Shown here: piece after piece, positions 18,777 to 28,798 of the stretch
How the letters are laid out: each line of letters starts with the position of its first letter
Position numbering within the stretch: position 1 is the first letter of the stretch
From: JASHVB01 sp963762885
GTDB taxonomy: Bacteria > Pseudomonadota > Alphaproteobacteria > Acetobacterales > Acetobacteraceae
Direction of reading: 5' to 3'
Length of the DNA: 64,000 bases
Assembly (NCBI GenBank): GCA_963762885.1
Contig: CAVXNH010000089.1
Span: 62,001-126,000, forward strand
Made by a program: the position numbers and the translations under genes
Notes under the pieces: model-generated
What the model saw: only the letters and a program-made list of their open reading frames with translations
Databases searched by the model: none
Told to the model about the DNA's origin: nothing

Positions 18777-20524
18777 CCCGCAACCAGCCGCGTACCGAGA
18801 TCGAGATGCAGGTGATGTGGAACCGGCTGATCTCGGTGGTGGAGGAGCAGGCTCGGACGCTGGTGCGCACGGCGTTCGGGACGGCGACGCGGGAGGCGGG
18901 CGATCTGTCGGCCGGGGTTTATAATCGGGCCGGCGACATGATCGCGCAGGCGGTCACCGGAACGCCGGGGCATATCAACTCCATGGCGAAATCCGTAGGG
19001 CATGTGCTGGCGAAATTTCCACTGGCGTCCATGGCCCCGGGCGACGTCTTCATCACCAACGATCCGTGGATGGGGACCGGGCATCTCAACGATATCGTCG
19101 TGGTGACGCCGACGTTCCGCGAGGCCGATGCGGTCGCGTTGTTCGCCTGCACATTGCATGTGGTCGATATCGGCGGGCGCGGCGTACCGGGCGCGGCGAG
19201 CCAAGTGTATGAGGAAGGCCTGAACCTGCCGATCATGAAACTGGTCACGCAGGGACGGATGAACGAGCCGTTGATCGAGCTTGTCGCAGCCAACGTGCGC
19301 GAGCCAATCCAGGTGGTGGGCGATATCTACTCCGAGGTTGCCTGCAACGAGATCGGCGGACGCCGTCTGTTGGAGATGATGGGCGAGTATGGCCTGATCG
19401 ACATCGAGGAACTTTCCCGCTATGTGCTGGATCGTTCGCGGGAAGCGAGCCTGGAGGCGATACGGGCGTTGCGCTTCGGCACCTACCGCAACACGATGAC
19501 GGTGGATGGGATCGACAAGCCGATGGACCTGTGCGCGACGCTGACCATCGGGGCCGATGGGATCGACGTCGATTTCACCGGCACTTCGGGGATCTCGGGC
19601 AAGGGCATCAACGTGCCGCTGTGCTACACCGAAGCCTATACCAGCTTCGGCGTGAAGTGCATCGTCGCGCCGCGCATTCCGAACAACGCCGCCTCGCTCG
19701 CCACCATCCGCGTCACGGCGCCGGAGGGCTGCATTCTGAATGCGCCGCATCCGGCGGCGGTGCAGGCGCGCCACATCATGGGGCAGATGCTGCCGGACGT
19801 CGTATTCGGCTGTCTGCGTCGGGCAATTCCGGACGGTGTGCCGGCCGAGGGCACGTCGTGTTTGTGGAACGTTCGGCTGATGGGCGGCATGGGCCGGGTG
19901 GATGCCGATCCCGCGGTGCTGCGACACGCCACAAGTTTCAATATCACCGGGTTTCATTCCGGCGGTGCGGGCGCGCGGCCTCGTCAGGACGGGCTGTCGG
20001 CGACCGCCTTCCCAAGCGGCGTGCGCAATGTTCCGGTGGAGATCACCAAATCGATGGCACCCGTGCTGATCCATCGCAAGGAGTACCGCATCGATAGCGG
20101 CGGTGCTGGGACGCACCGCGGTGGGCTCGGCCAGGTGATGGAAATCGAGAGCGCGGAAGACATGCCGTTCGCGATCGCCACCGCCTTCGACCGTATGGAT
20201 CATCCCGCGCGCGGCGTGGAGGGCGGCGGCCCGGGGATGGCCGGGCGCGTCAGCACCACGCGCGGCCGGTCGCTGTCGGGCAAGGGCCATTACAGCATCC
20301 AACCGGGCGAGCGCTTGATCGTCGAGATGCCGGGGGGCGGCGGCTACGGTGCGCCGCTGCAACGCGATCCCTCGCGCGTGGCGAGCGACGTACGCGATGA
20401 AAGGTTGTCGGTGGAGGCAGCGCGCGTGCAGTATGGCGTGGTGCTGTCGCCCGGCTGTTTGGTCGATGCGGCAGCGACTGAACAATGTCGGCGGGCACGC
20501 CGGGACGAAGGGAGTCTGGGATGA
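18773..20524 (+). CDS. hyuB: Hydantoinase/oxoprolinase subunit B (HyuB family)
   Basis: A 583-residue subunit B of the HyuAB/oxoprolinase family. It begins RTEIEMQVMWNRLISVVEEQA and contains NDPWMGTGHLNDI (metal or active-site segment), HVVDIGGRG, HPAAVQARH and C-terminal PGGGGYG. It forms the catalytic complex with HyuA. The start is the ATG overlapping the hyuA stop (ATGA); the longer frame upstream runs through hyuA. It also overlaps the next gene's ATG by four bases. Confidence 0.92.
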   Translation: MTRNQPRTEIEMQVMWNRLISVVEEQARTLVRTAFGTATREAGDLSAGVYNRAGDMIAQAVTGTPGHINSMAKSVGHVLAKFPLASMAPGDVFITNDPWMGTGHLNDIVVVTPTFREADAVALFACTLHVVDIGGRGVPGAASQVYEEGLNLPIMKLVTQGRMNEPLIELVAANVREPIQVVGDIYSEVACNEIGGRRLLEMMGEYGLIDIEELSRYVLDRSREASLEAIRALRFGTYRNTMTVDGIDKPMDLCATLTIGADGIDVDFTGTSGISGKGINVPLCYTEAYTSFGVKCIVAPRIPNNAASLATIRVTAPEGCILNAPHPAAVQARHIMGQMLPDVVFGCLRRAIPDGVPAEGTSCLWNVRLMGGMGRVDADPAVLRHATSFNITGFHSGGAGARPRQDGLSATAFPSGVRNVPVEITKSMAPVLIHRKEYRIDSGGAGTHRGGLGQVMEIESAEDMPFAIATAFDRMDHPARGVEGGGPGMAGRVSTTRGRSLSGKGHYSIQPGERLIVEMPGGGGYGAPLQRDPSRVASDVRDERLSVEAARVQYGVVLSPGCLVDAAATEQCRRARRDEGSLG

Positions 20525-21648
20525 TGCACCGCCTGGCACTATTTGCCGGAGCCTTGCTGCTGCTTGCCGGAACGGCGGCGGCGCAGGACATCAAGCTTGG
20601 CACTGTGATTCCGCTGTCCGGCGCGGGTGCGTCGTACGGCGCCGCCATCCAGCAAGCGCTGCAAATGGCGACCAGCGAGATCAACGCGGCCGGCGGTATC
20701 AATGGCCGCAAGATCGTGCTCGACGTCGCGGACGATGCATCCGATCCGGCGCAATCGGTGATCGCGTTGCAGCGTCTGGTCAATGACGGCAATGACCTCG
20801 TCGTCGGCGGCTGGGGCAGTTCGCAGGTGCTGGCGAACATGGCGGTCGCCGAGCGCGCCGGCATGCCCTATATCGTCGTCGGTGCGTCGAACCCTCGCAT
20901 CACCACGCCGGCGAACAAGTGGGTGTTTCGCACTCTGACCAACGACAACGGCCATGCGGCGCGGCTGGCGGACGTGGTGAACCTGCTACACTTCACCAAG
21001 ATCGCAATCATTTACGACACCAACGACTACGGTGTCGGGCTGCGCGACATCTTCACGGCCGGCCTTGCCAAGCAAGGCATGAAGGCGTTGGACGTAGAGT
21101 CGTATCAGACCACCGACAAGGACTTTACCGCGCAACTGACGCATATCGCCGCCGCGGAACCGCAGGCGCTGATGGTGTTCGGCACGCTGCCGGCGGGTGC
21201 GGCGATCATGAACCAGGCACGCGACCAGGGGATCGAGGCGCGCTTTATGGGTGCTGCGGGCCTGTCGAACGAAGCGGTCATGAAGCTCGCGCCGCAGGCG
21301 TCGCAGCACATGATTTCGACGGGGTATTTCCATGTGGACCTGGACGCCGACGCGAAGGCTTGGGCGGCACGCTATGAAAAGGAATTCGCGAATGCCAACC
21401 AGCCGCCACGTCCGTCACTGGCCGCGCCGACCTACGAGGCAATGAAGTTCATCGCCGCACCGTGCCTGGAAAAGGCTGGCACCGACAAGGATAAGTTCCG
21501 TCTTTGCCTGAAGGATTGGCATGGAAGGTATTTTGGCCTGCCGCCGGCAGACGAGCATTTCGACGAGACCAATCAGCTCGTCGCACCCCTGGTGGTGCAG
21601 GAAGTCGTCGGTAACGAATTCAAACTGCTTCCCGGCGCGAACCAGTAG
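20521..21648 (+). CDS. Branched-chain-amino-acid-type ABC transporter substrate-binding protein (LivK family)
   Basis: A 375-residue type I periplasmic binding protein with a signal peptide (hydrophobic ~5-20, AAAQDIK cleavage). The mature start IKLGTVIPLSGAGASYG is diagnostic for the family. GGWGSSQVLANMAVAERAGMPYIV and IIYDTNDYGVG are also present. The family binds amino acids, urea, amides or aromatic acids. Set between hyuAB and the permeases, it probably captures the compound processed by HyuAB and the molybdenum enzyme. Confidence 0.92.
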   Translation: MMHRLALFAGALLLLAGTAAAQDIKLGTVIPLSGAGASYGAAIQQALQMATSEINAAGGINGRKIVLDVADDASDPAQSVIALQRLVNDGNDLVVGGWGSSQVLANMAVAERAGMPYIVVGASNPRITTPANKWVFRTLTNDNGHAARLADVVNLLHFTKIAIIYDTNDYGVGLRDIFTAGLAKQGMKALDVESYQTTDKDFTAQLTHIAAAEPQALMVFGTLPAGAAIMNQARDQGIEARFMGAAGLSNEAVMKLAPQASQHMISTGYFHVDLDADAKAWAARYEKEFANANQPPRPSLAAPTYEAMKFIAAPCLEKAGTDKDKFRLCLKDWHGRYFGLPPADEHFDETNQLVAPLVVQEVVGNEFKLLPGANQ

Positions 21649-21651
21649 CGC

Positions 21652-22514
21652 GTGCTGGCGCAGCTTCTCGTCGGCGGGCTTGGGACCGGGTGCATCTACG
21701 CCCTGGTCGGGCTTGGCTTCACCCTGGTCTACCGCACGATGCGGATGGTGAACTTCGCGCAGGGTCAGGTGTTTATGGCCGGCACCTTCCTTGGCCTGTT
21801 CGGTGCGCAGCGCTTCGGCTTGCCAGCCCTTCCCCTGCTCCTGGTCGTCGCGGCCATCAGCTTTTTGTCGGCATGCTGCTGGAACGCGTCGTGTTTCGCC
21901 GGCTTTATGCCAGCCACGAGGTGTTCGTGGTCGGCGCGATCGGCCTCGGTGTGATGATCGAGAACGGATTTCGCATCGTCTATCCGGAACCGCTGCCGTT
22001 CCCGAAGATCTTCGGCGCCGGCGTCTATCATGTGCATGGCGCGGTGTTTCAGAAGACCTATCTGTGGATTCTGATCATCACGCTGGCGTTGGTGGCTACT
22101 TTGCACATGATGTTCGCCTATACCCGCATCGGACGAGCGCTGCGTGCGGTCGCTTCGGATAGCGAGATCGCTGCCACCATGGGCGTGAACGTGCAGCGAG
22201 CGATCGGTGCGACGTTCGGTCTGAGCTTCGCAATCGCCGCTGTCGCCGGTGTGCTTATCGGGCCGCTGTATTTCGTCTCGCCCGATCTTGGTGACATGGT
22301 AGGACTGAAGGCGTTCAGTGCCGCGGTGCTGGGCGGTATCAACAGCGTGGTGGGCACGATCCTTGGGGGTCTGGCGCTGGGACTGCTGGAAGCGCTCGCA
22401 GCCTTTTACATTTCGACCGACTATAAGGATTTGCTCGCCTTCGCGATCCTGGTGCTGATGCTGCTGGTGCGTCCGCAGGGATTGCTCGGCCGCGTGGTGC
22501 CGGTGAAGGTCTGA
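21652..22514 (+). CDS. Branched-chain-type ABC permease (LivH family), frameshifted
   Basis: An inner-membrane permease starting at GTG 21652, three bases after the binding-protein stop. The first frame gives IYALVGLGFTLVYRTMRMVNFAQGQVFM. After the TTTTT run near 21871 one base is missing, and the rest (GMLLERVVFRRL... ASDSEIAATMGVNVQRA... FSAAVLGGINSVVG) is in another frame. The corrected length of ~287 aa is normal. Because the break is in a homopolymer, a sequencing error is especially likely. Confidence 0.87.
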
Positions 22515-22515
22515 G

Positions 22516-23439
22516 ATGCGTGGAGGCCTGGCCGTCTTCGTCGCGGCCGTCATCGTCCTTTGCATTATAGGGCTGGCCGGCAGCGACTATCTGTTGGAAA
22601 TCTCGGCACTGGTGCTGATCGAGTTGATCGCCGTGGTCGGGTTGGGGTTTCTGACCGGCTTTGCCGGGCGCATTTCCCTGGCGCAGGGCGCGCTGTATGG
22701 CGTGGGCGCGTACGCGGCGGCGTTGCTGGTCACGCGTGCGGGGCTGCCGCCGCTGGTCGGCTTGCCGGTCGCCATTGTCATGGCAAGCGCGATCGGTACG
22801 CTGCTTGGGACGCCGGCGATCCGGCTGTCGGGGCTTTATTTCGTCATGTGCACGATCGGGATTCAACAGATCCTGTGGATACTCTTCATGCACTGGAGCA
22901 ATTTGACGGGTGGGCCGCAGGGGGTGCGGGGGATACCGGCACTGTCGGTCGGCGGGTTCGCGCTCGACACGCCGGCACGCTTCTACATAGCCGCACTGGT
23001 CGGTGCGGTGGTATCGTATCTGCTCGCGCGGCGCGTTATCGCCAGCCGCTTCGGGCTGTTTCTGCGTGCGGTGAGCGACGACGAGCTGGCGTCAGCCACC
23101 GCGGGCGTCGCGGTGTTGCGCGCGAAGGCGACGGCACTGTCACTGAGCGGTGCATGGGCAGGTGCGGCGGGATTTCTGCATGCCTATTATCTGCGCTACG
23201 TGCATCCGGACATGTTCACGCTCGATCTGTCGGTCGTTTTCCTGACGATGGCGATGTTCGGCGGCTACCGCTCGCTGGAAGGGATGCTGCTGGCGACGGC
23301 GATTCTCGGCGGAGCAAGCGAATACCTGCGACCGTTCGGGCAGTTCCGCCTGGTCGCGTACGGCGCGATGCTGGTACTCAGCATGATGTTCTTTCCGCGC
23401 GGTTTGCTCGCGGTGCTGCCCGGGCGGTGGCGGCGCTGA
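22516..23439 (+). CDS. Branched-chain-type ABC permease (LivM family)
   Basis: A 307-residue inner-membrane permease. It contains VVGLGFLTGFAGRISLAQGALYGVGAY, a LivM hallmark, and RAVSDDELASATAGVAVLRAKATALSLSGAWAG, the ATPase-coupling loop. It begins one base after livH ends, and its TGA overlaps the next ATG (TGATG at 23437-23441). It forms the channel with the LivH-type partner. Confidence 0.92.
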   Translation: MRGGLAVFVAAVIVLCIIGLAGSDYLLEISALVLIELIAVVGLGFLTGFAGRISLAQGALYGVGAYAAALLVTRAGLPPLVGLPVAIVMASAIGTLLGTPAIRLSGLYFVMCTIGIQQILWILFMHWSNLTGGPQGVRGIPALSVGGFALDTPARFYIAALVGAVVSYLLARRVIASRFGLFLRAVSDDELASATAGVAVLRAKATALSLSGAWAGAAGFLHAYYLRYVHPDMFTLDLSVVFLTMAMFGGYRSLEGMLLATAILGGASEYLRPFGQFRLVAYGAMLVLSMMFFPRGLLAVLPGRWRR

Positions 23440-24200
23440 TGCTGGACATCGATGCCGTCGAACTCAGCTTTCGCGGGGTGCGTGCGCTGGCGGGCATCAC
23501 TCTTGATCTGCGTGAGGGCGAGGTGCTTGGCATCATCGGGCCGAACAGGTCCGGCAAGAGCACGCTGTTCAATGTGATCACCGGCATCTACAGGCCGGAC
23601 GGCGGCGCGGTGCGGTTTCTTGGTCGCGCCATCACTGGGCTGGATCCGCGCGCCATTGTCGGACGCGGCATTGCGCGCACCTATCAGAACAAGCGCCTTT
23701 TCCCATCGCTGTCGGTGTTGGAAAACGTCCTGGTGCCGGCGTTGCGGCGGGAGAAGGGTGGGTTGCCGGGCGATATTCTTGGGTTGCCGTCGGCGCGGGA
23801 CGGATGGCTTGCGGCGCGCACGCGGGCGATGGAATGCCTGGAGTTCGTCGGTCTGGCGGCGATGGCGGCAACCGGCGCCGGCAGTCTGGCTTACGGCCAG
23901 CAGAATCGGCTGGAACTTGCGCGCTCGCTCGCGCTGGAACCGAAACTGCTGTTGCTCGATGAGCCTGCGGCCGGGCTGACGCAAGACGAACGGATGGAGA
24001 TGCGCGGGCTGATAGAGCGCATTCAGGCGCGCGGGATCAGCATCGCGCTGGTCGAACACGATATGCGCGTGGTGATGGGGCTGTGCTCGAGGATCGTGGT
24101 GCTGGACCATGGCGAGGTGATCGCAGCGGGGGCACCTGCGGAGATCGCGCGCGATCCCGCGGTGATCGCTGCCTATCTGGGGGCGCCGGCCGATGGTTGA
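23439..24200 (+). CDS. ABC transporter ATPase (LivG family) with a non-canonical Walker A
   Basis: A 253-residue ATPase. The Walker A reads GPNRSGKST, where the family almost always has GPNGAGKST. The essential GKST is intact, so ATP binding is probably retained. The signature region is AYGQQNRLELARSLA (canonical LSYGQQ...), Walker B LLLLDEPAAGL, H-loop LVEHDMRVVM. The start overlaps the livM stop. It energises the importer together with the LivF-type ATPase. Confidence 0.92.
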   Translation: MLDIDAVELSFRGVRALAGITLDLREGEVLGIIGPNRSGKSTLFNVITGIYRPDGGAVRFLGRAITGLDPRAIVGRGIARTYQNKRLFPSLSVLENVLVPALRREKGGLPGDILGLPSARDGWLAARTRAMECLEFVGLAAMAATGAGSLAYGQQNRLELARSLALEPKLLLLDEPAAGLTQDERMEMRGLIERIQARGISIALVEHDMRVVMGLCSRIVVLDHGEVIAAGAPAEIARDPAVIAAYLGAPADG

Positions 24201-24903
24201 GCCATTGCTCTCGGTCGAGGATCTGACGATCAGCTATGGGCGCGTGCGTGCCGTAGATGGTGTTTCGCTGACAGTGGGCCCAGGCGAGGTCGTGGCGATC
24301 CTTGGGTCGAATGGTGCGGGCAAGAGTTCCGTGGCTCGGGCGATTGTGGGATTGACGAGGGCGAGCGGCAACGTTGCGCTGAATGGACAATCGATTTCCC
24401 GCCTGCCGCCGCACCGGCGCGCGGCGCTTGGCATTGGCTATGTACCGGAGGGACGGCGGGTGTTTGCCGATCTGACGGTGCGGGAAAATCTGCTGATGGG
24501 CGCTTACCTTGCGCCGCTCGATGCAGGAGGGCGGATGGGCGAGGTGCTGGCGATTTTTCCCCGGCTTGCCGAGCGGGAACGGCAGTTGGCCGCAACTCTA
24601 TCGGGTGGGGAGCAGCAGATGTTGGCGATTGGAAGGGCGCTGATGCGGAAGCCGGAGTTGATGGTGCTGGATGAGCCTTCGCTGGGCTTGTCGCCGGTGC
24701 TGGTGCAGGTGATCTACAAGGCCATTTCCGATTTGCGGCAGCTTGGCATGACGATTTTGCTGGCGGAACAGAGTGCCCACATTGCGCTGCGTCTGGCCGA
24801 TCGGGCCTATGTGCTGGAAACCGGGCGGATTGCGGTGGAGGGTGAGGCCGGCGCCCTGCTGAACGATCTGCGGGTGCGGGAGGCATATCTGGGCGGTGTG
24901 TAG
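24193..24903 (+). CDS. ABC transporter ATPase (LivF family)
   Basis: A 236-residue ATPase with canonical Walker A GSNGAGKSS, signature LSGGEQQMLAIGRALM, Walker B LMVLDEPSLGLSP and LAEQSAH. GYVPEGRRVFADLTVREN is typical of LivF. It overlaps the LivG-type gene by eight bases. It is the second ATPase of the heterodimeric branched-chain-type importer. Confidence 0.93.
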   Translation: MVEPLLSVEDLTISYGRVRAVDGVSLTVGPGEVVAILGSNGAGKSSVARAIVGLTRASGNVALNGQSISRLPPHRRAALGIGYVPEGRRVFADLTVRENLLMGAYLAPLDAGGRMGEVLAIFPRLAERERQLAATLSGGEQQMLAIGRALMRKPELMVLDEPSLGLSPVLVQVIYKAISDLRQLGMTILLAEQSAHIALRLADRAYVLETGRIAVEGEAGALLNDLRVREAYLGGV

Positions 24904-24962
24904 CCTTGCCTCCGCTGCGCTGACGCGCAACGTTGGGCTATGCCAGCCTGCAGGATGACCGC

Positions 24963-25841
24963 ATGAAACCGGCTGCTTTCACCTATCATGCGCCTCAAGA
25001 CCTCGGCGATGCGCTTGCGCTGTTGACTGCGCATGGCGCGGCGGCGCGGCCGCTTGCCGGTGGGCAAAGCCTCGTGCCGATGATGAACACGCGCATGGCG
25101 CGGCCAGAGCATCTTGTCGACATCAATGCGTTGTCCGAACTGCACTTCATCCGAGAGACGGCGGGGATGGTGGAACTGGGCGCGCTGGTGCGGCACCACG
25201 AGATCGAGCGCTCGTCGTTGCTGCAACGGGTGTGCCCGATCCTGCCGGCGGTGGCCGCGACGATCGGGCATTTGGCGATTCGCGAGCGGGGCACCATCGG
25301 CGGCGGCCTGGCGCATGCCGATCCTGCCGCGCAGTGGCCGATGGTGGCGCTGCTGCTCGATGCGCGCATCGATCTGGCGACGGTATCGGCGCGACGCTCG
25401 ATACGCGCGCGCGATTTCTTTGTTGGCGTGTTCACGACGGCAGCGAAATCCGGCGAGTTGCTGATCGGGGTCGCGGTACCGCAATTGGAGGTCGCCGAGG
25501 GTTGGGGTTATCGCGCCTTCACGCGCCGGCATGGCGACTACGCTATCGTTGCAGTCGGAGTCACACTCAAGCTGGACGCGGCGGGCGCGATCGAGCGGCT
25601 TCGGCTGGCGTTGGGCGGGATCGGCGGCGTGCCGGTTTCGCTTGAAACGATGGCATCGGCATGTGTCGGCCGCACGCTCGATGCAGACGCCATGCAGGAG
25701 ATCGGCGCGCTTGCTGCTGCTGCGGTCGAACCGGGAGACGACGTGCAGGCATCGGCCGAATTCCGGCGTGAATTGATCGCGGTGCTGACTGTCGATGCGT
25801 TGACCGACGCGCTTGGCCGGACGCGGGGAGTGACAGCATGA
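24963..25841 (+). CDS. Molybdenum hydroxylase FAD-binding subunit (CoxM/xanthine dehydrogenase family)
   Basis: A 292-residue medium subunit. The FAD-binding motifs ARPLAGGQSLVPMMNTR (~31-48) and TIGGGLAHADPAAQWP are clear, followed by the CO-dehydrogenase flavoprotein C-terminal domain. Start at ATG 24963 gives MKPAAFTYHAP, the usual opening. It sits 59 bases after livF and overlaps the 2Fe-2S subunit (ATGA). It transfers electrons from the iron-sulfur subunit to an acceptor. Confidence 0.92.
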   Translation: MKPAAFTYHAPQDLGDALALLTAHGAAARPLAGGQSLVPMMNTRMARPEHLVDINALSELHFIRETAGMVELGALVRHHEIERSSLLQRVCPILPAVAATIGHLAIRERGTIGGGLAHADPAAQWPMVALLLDARIDLATVSARRSIRARDFFVGVFTTAAKSGELLIGVAVPQLEVAEGWGYRAFTRRHGDYAIVAVGVTLKLDAAGAIERLRLALGGIGGVPVSLETMASACVGRTLDADAMQEIGALAAAAVEPGDDVQASAEFRRELIAVLTVDALTDALGRTRGVTA

Positions 25842-26341
25842 GCAAGGCAGTGATCCGTCTCACGGTCAACGGCACGCAGCATGAGATCCTCGCAGAGCAA
25901 CGCAGGCTGTTGTCGGATGCTCTGCGTGAGGACCTGCACCTGACGGGCACGCATGTCGGCTGCGAGCATGGTGTCTGCGGCGCCTGCACCGTTCTGGTGG
26001 ATGGCCGGCCGATGCGTTCGTGCCTGCTGTTCGCCGTGCAGATGCAACGTCACAGCATCACGACGATCGAAGCGGTGGCGCGCGACGGTGTGCTGTCTCC
26101 GTTGCAGCAGGCGCTGCACGAGGCGCACGGCCTGCAATGCGGCTTCTGCACCCCGGGCATCGTCATAACGTTCGAAGCCTGGTTGCGCGACAATCCCGAT
26201 CCCTCGGAACGTGAGGTGCGCGAGGCGCTGTCGGGCAATCTCTGCCGCTGTACCGGCTATCATAACATCGTGCGAGCAATCCTGAACGCGGCGGCACGGC
26301 TGCGCGGGGCGCCGGCTGCGGCGGAGGTGGTCGCGCCATGA
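25838..26341 (+). CDS. Molybdenum hydroxylase [2Fe-2S] subunit (CoxS family)
   Basis: A 167-residue small subunit. The N-terminal ferredoxin-type cluster is ligated by Cys42, 47, 50 and 62 (GCEHGVCGAC). The C-terminal helical cluster uses Cys101, 104, 136 and 138 (CGFCTPG, LCRCTG). All eight ligands are present. Its start overlaps the FAD-subunit stop and its stop overlaps the large-subunit start. It relays electrons from molybdopterin to FAD. Confidence 0.95.
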   Translation: MSKAVIRLTVNGTQHEILAEQRRLLSDALREDLHLTGTHVGCEHGVCGACTVLVDGRPMRSCLLFAVQMQRHSITTIEAVARDGVLSPLQQALHEAHGLQCGFCTPGIVITFEAWLRDNPDPSEREVREALSGNLCRCTGYHNIVRAILNAAARLRGAPAAAEVVAP

Positions 26342-28741
26342 GCGAAGAACCGCAGAAGCGCCGCGTGCTCGGTCGTCCCTTGCTGCGCAAGGAGGATTAC
26401 CGGTTCCTGACCGGCACGGGACGGTATCTCGACGACATCGATATCCCGCGGGCGTTGCACGCAACTTTCGTGCGTTCGCCCTATGCCCACGCGCGGATCC
26501 GTTCGATCGACACGACGTTGGCGCGCGCGGCGCCGGGGGTGGTCGCGGTCGTCACCGGTGCCGAGGTCAACGCCTGGACAACGCCGCTGCGGATGGCGCC
26601 GCCGATCGAAGGTCTGCATCCGGTCGAGATGACAACGCTGCCGATCGACAAGGTGCGCTTCCAGGGCGATCCCGTTGCCTGCGTTGTCGCCACCGATCGC
26701 TATCTCGCTGAGGATGCGGCGGAGCTCGTAAAGGTCGAGTACGAACCGCTACCGGTGGTGGCCAGCATGCAGGCCGCGCTTGCGCCCGGCGCGCCGCTGG
26801 TGGACGAGACGCTGCCGTCGAACCTGGTGTCACATCAGCAATTCACCACGGGGGATCCGGCACAGCGTTTCGCGCAGGCGGACCGTATCGTCGAGGCGGT
26901 GTTCTCGCAGCATCGCCAGACCCATTTGCCGATCGAGACGCGCGGTTGCGCGGCGGTCTGGGACGAAGGACGCAAGCACCTGACGTATCATAATTCGAAT
27001 CAGGTGCCGCATCCGTTGCGTTCCACCCTCGCGGCGCGCATGCGGCTCAGCGAATCGCAGGTCACCGTGATCGTGCCCGATGTGGGCGGCGGCTTCGGGC
27101 AGAAGATCGCGCTGTATCGCGAGGAACTGACCGTCGCCGCGCTGGCCCGTGCATTGAAGCGTCCGGTGCGCTGGCGCGAGGACCGGCTGGAGAACCTGGC
27201 GGCTTCGATGCACGCAAGGGAGGATTTCGCCAGAATTCGCGCAGCGGTGACGCAGTCCGGCACGTTGCTCGCGCTGGAGATGGAACTGACGGAGGATTTC
27301 GGCGCCTATTGCTTTTATCCCGCCAATTACCTGGCGCGCGTCGTGGCGATGATCCTCACCGGTCCTTACAAGGTGCAAGACTATGCGTTCGACGTGAAAA
27401 TCGTGCTGACCAACAAATGCGGCAGCGGGCCGATGCGCGCGCCGATGTCGATTACAAGCTGGGTGATGGAAGGAACGATGGATGCCATCGCCCGTGAGCT
27501 TGCGCTCGATCCGGTCGAGGTGCGGCGGCGCAACATGGTGCGTGCGGCGGACCTGCCCTACGTGACGGCGACCGGCCAGCGGCTGGAGGACATCACACCG
27601 TTCGAAACCCTGGAGCGTGGGCTGACGGCGATCGACTACGCCGGCTTTCGCGAACGCCAGGCGAGGGAACGGGAACGCGGCCGCTATCTCGGGCTTGGCA
27701 TCTGCTGCGTCGTCGAATTCTACGACGTACGGTTCGGCGTTTTACAAGGCCGCCGGCATTCCGGGCTCCGGCCACGAGGCTGCCTGGGTGAAGGTCGAAC
27801 CGTCGGGTGCGGTCAATGCCTCGGTCGGGCTGATGGCATCGGGACAGGGCTACGAAACGGCGTTTGCCCAGGTGGTGGCCGAGGTGCTGGGCGTCGATCC
27901 GGCGGTGGTGACACTGCACATCGGCAACACCGACGTGGCGCCGTATGGTATGGGCAGCCGCGGCGCGCGTGGCGGCACCGCCGGCAGCGGCGCGTTGCAC
28001 TACGCGGCTTCCGACGTGGCGGCGAAGGTGCTGGCGATCGCGGCGCATAGCCTCGGTCTGAACACGCCAGACCGATTGCGGCTCGGCGACGGAGCGATCG
28101 AACGGCTGGTGGACGGCGTGTGGACGTGCACGGAGCTTACGTTGGCCGGCATCGCGCGCACGGCCTATCTCGATCCTTTGCTCTTGCCGACGGGCATGGA
28201 GCCTGGGCTGGAAGCGCATCGCGCGTATGACCCGCCGCCGATGACGTTCTCCAATGCGACGCATTTCTGTGAGATCGAGCTCGATCCACGCACCGGCGCC
28301 GTCACGATCCTGCGGTATGTCATCGTCGATGATTGCGGGACGGTGCTGAACGAGATGATCGTCGCCGGCCAGCAGCACGGCGCGACCGCGCTGGGCATCG
28401 GGGGTGCGTTGCTGGAACACCTTGTGTATGACGAATCGGGTCAGATGCTGACCGGCACGCTGGCTGACTACCTGGTGCCGACGGCGTGCGAGATGCCGAA
28501 CTTCGAGCTCATCCCGATGCATACGCCGAATCGGCGAACGCCGACCGGGACCAAGGGGATGTCCGAGGGCGGAGTGATGGGCGGCATCGGGGCCGTGTGC
28601 AACGCAGTCAACGATGCGCTGGCGCCGTTCGGGGTGGTCGCGACACAGCAGCCGTTCTCGCCGCAGTATCTTCGGTCGTTGTTGCGGCGTTCGAGTTGGC
28701 AGGGCATTTCGCGGAAGATTGCTCCGCTTCGCTCGCACTGA
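26338..28741 (+). CDS. Molybdenum hydroxylase large (molybdopterin-binding) subunit, CoxL/XdhB-like, frameshifted
   Basis: The large subunit, ~800 aa when corrected. It starts RRVLGRPLLRKEDYRFLTGTGRY and has VGGGFGQK for cofactor binding. The active-site loop reads GSGPMRAPMSITSW instead of the AYRxxxR of CO dehydrogenase-like enzymes, so CO oxidation is unlikely. The catalytic glutamate is present in GTKGMSEGGVMG. One extra base near 27721 breaks the frame (FYDVRFG versus TTYGSAFYKAAG). The final gene of the hyu-liv-cox operon. It probably hydroxylates a ring carbon next to nitrogen or carbonyl; the substrate is not predictable. Confidence 0.87.
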
Positions 28742-28798
28742 CAGATGAACGCCAGGCACGAAGCGTCTGGATCTGAACACTAGGTCTGGTCGCGATCG

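Noticed and set aside
24963..28741. Aerobic CO dehydrogenase (coxMSL)
   Set aside because: The large subunit lacks the AYxCSFR loop of true CO dehydrogenase, and linkage to hyuAB and an importer fits an organic substrate.
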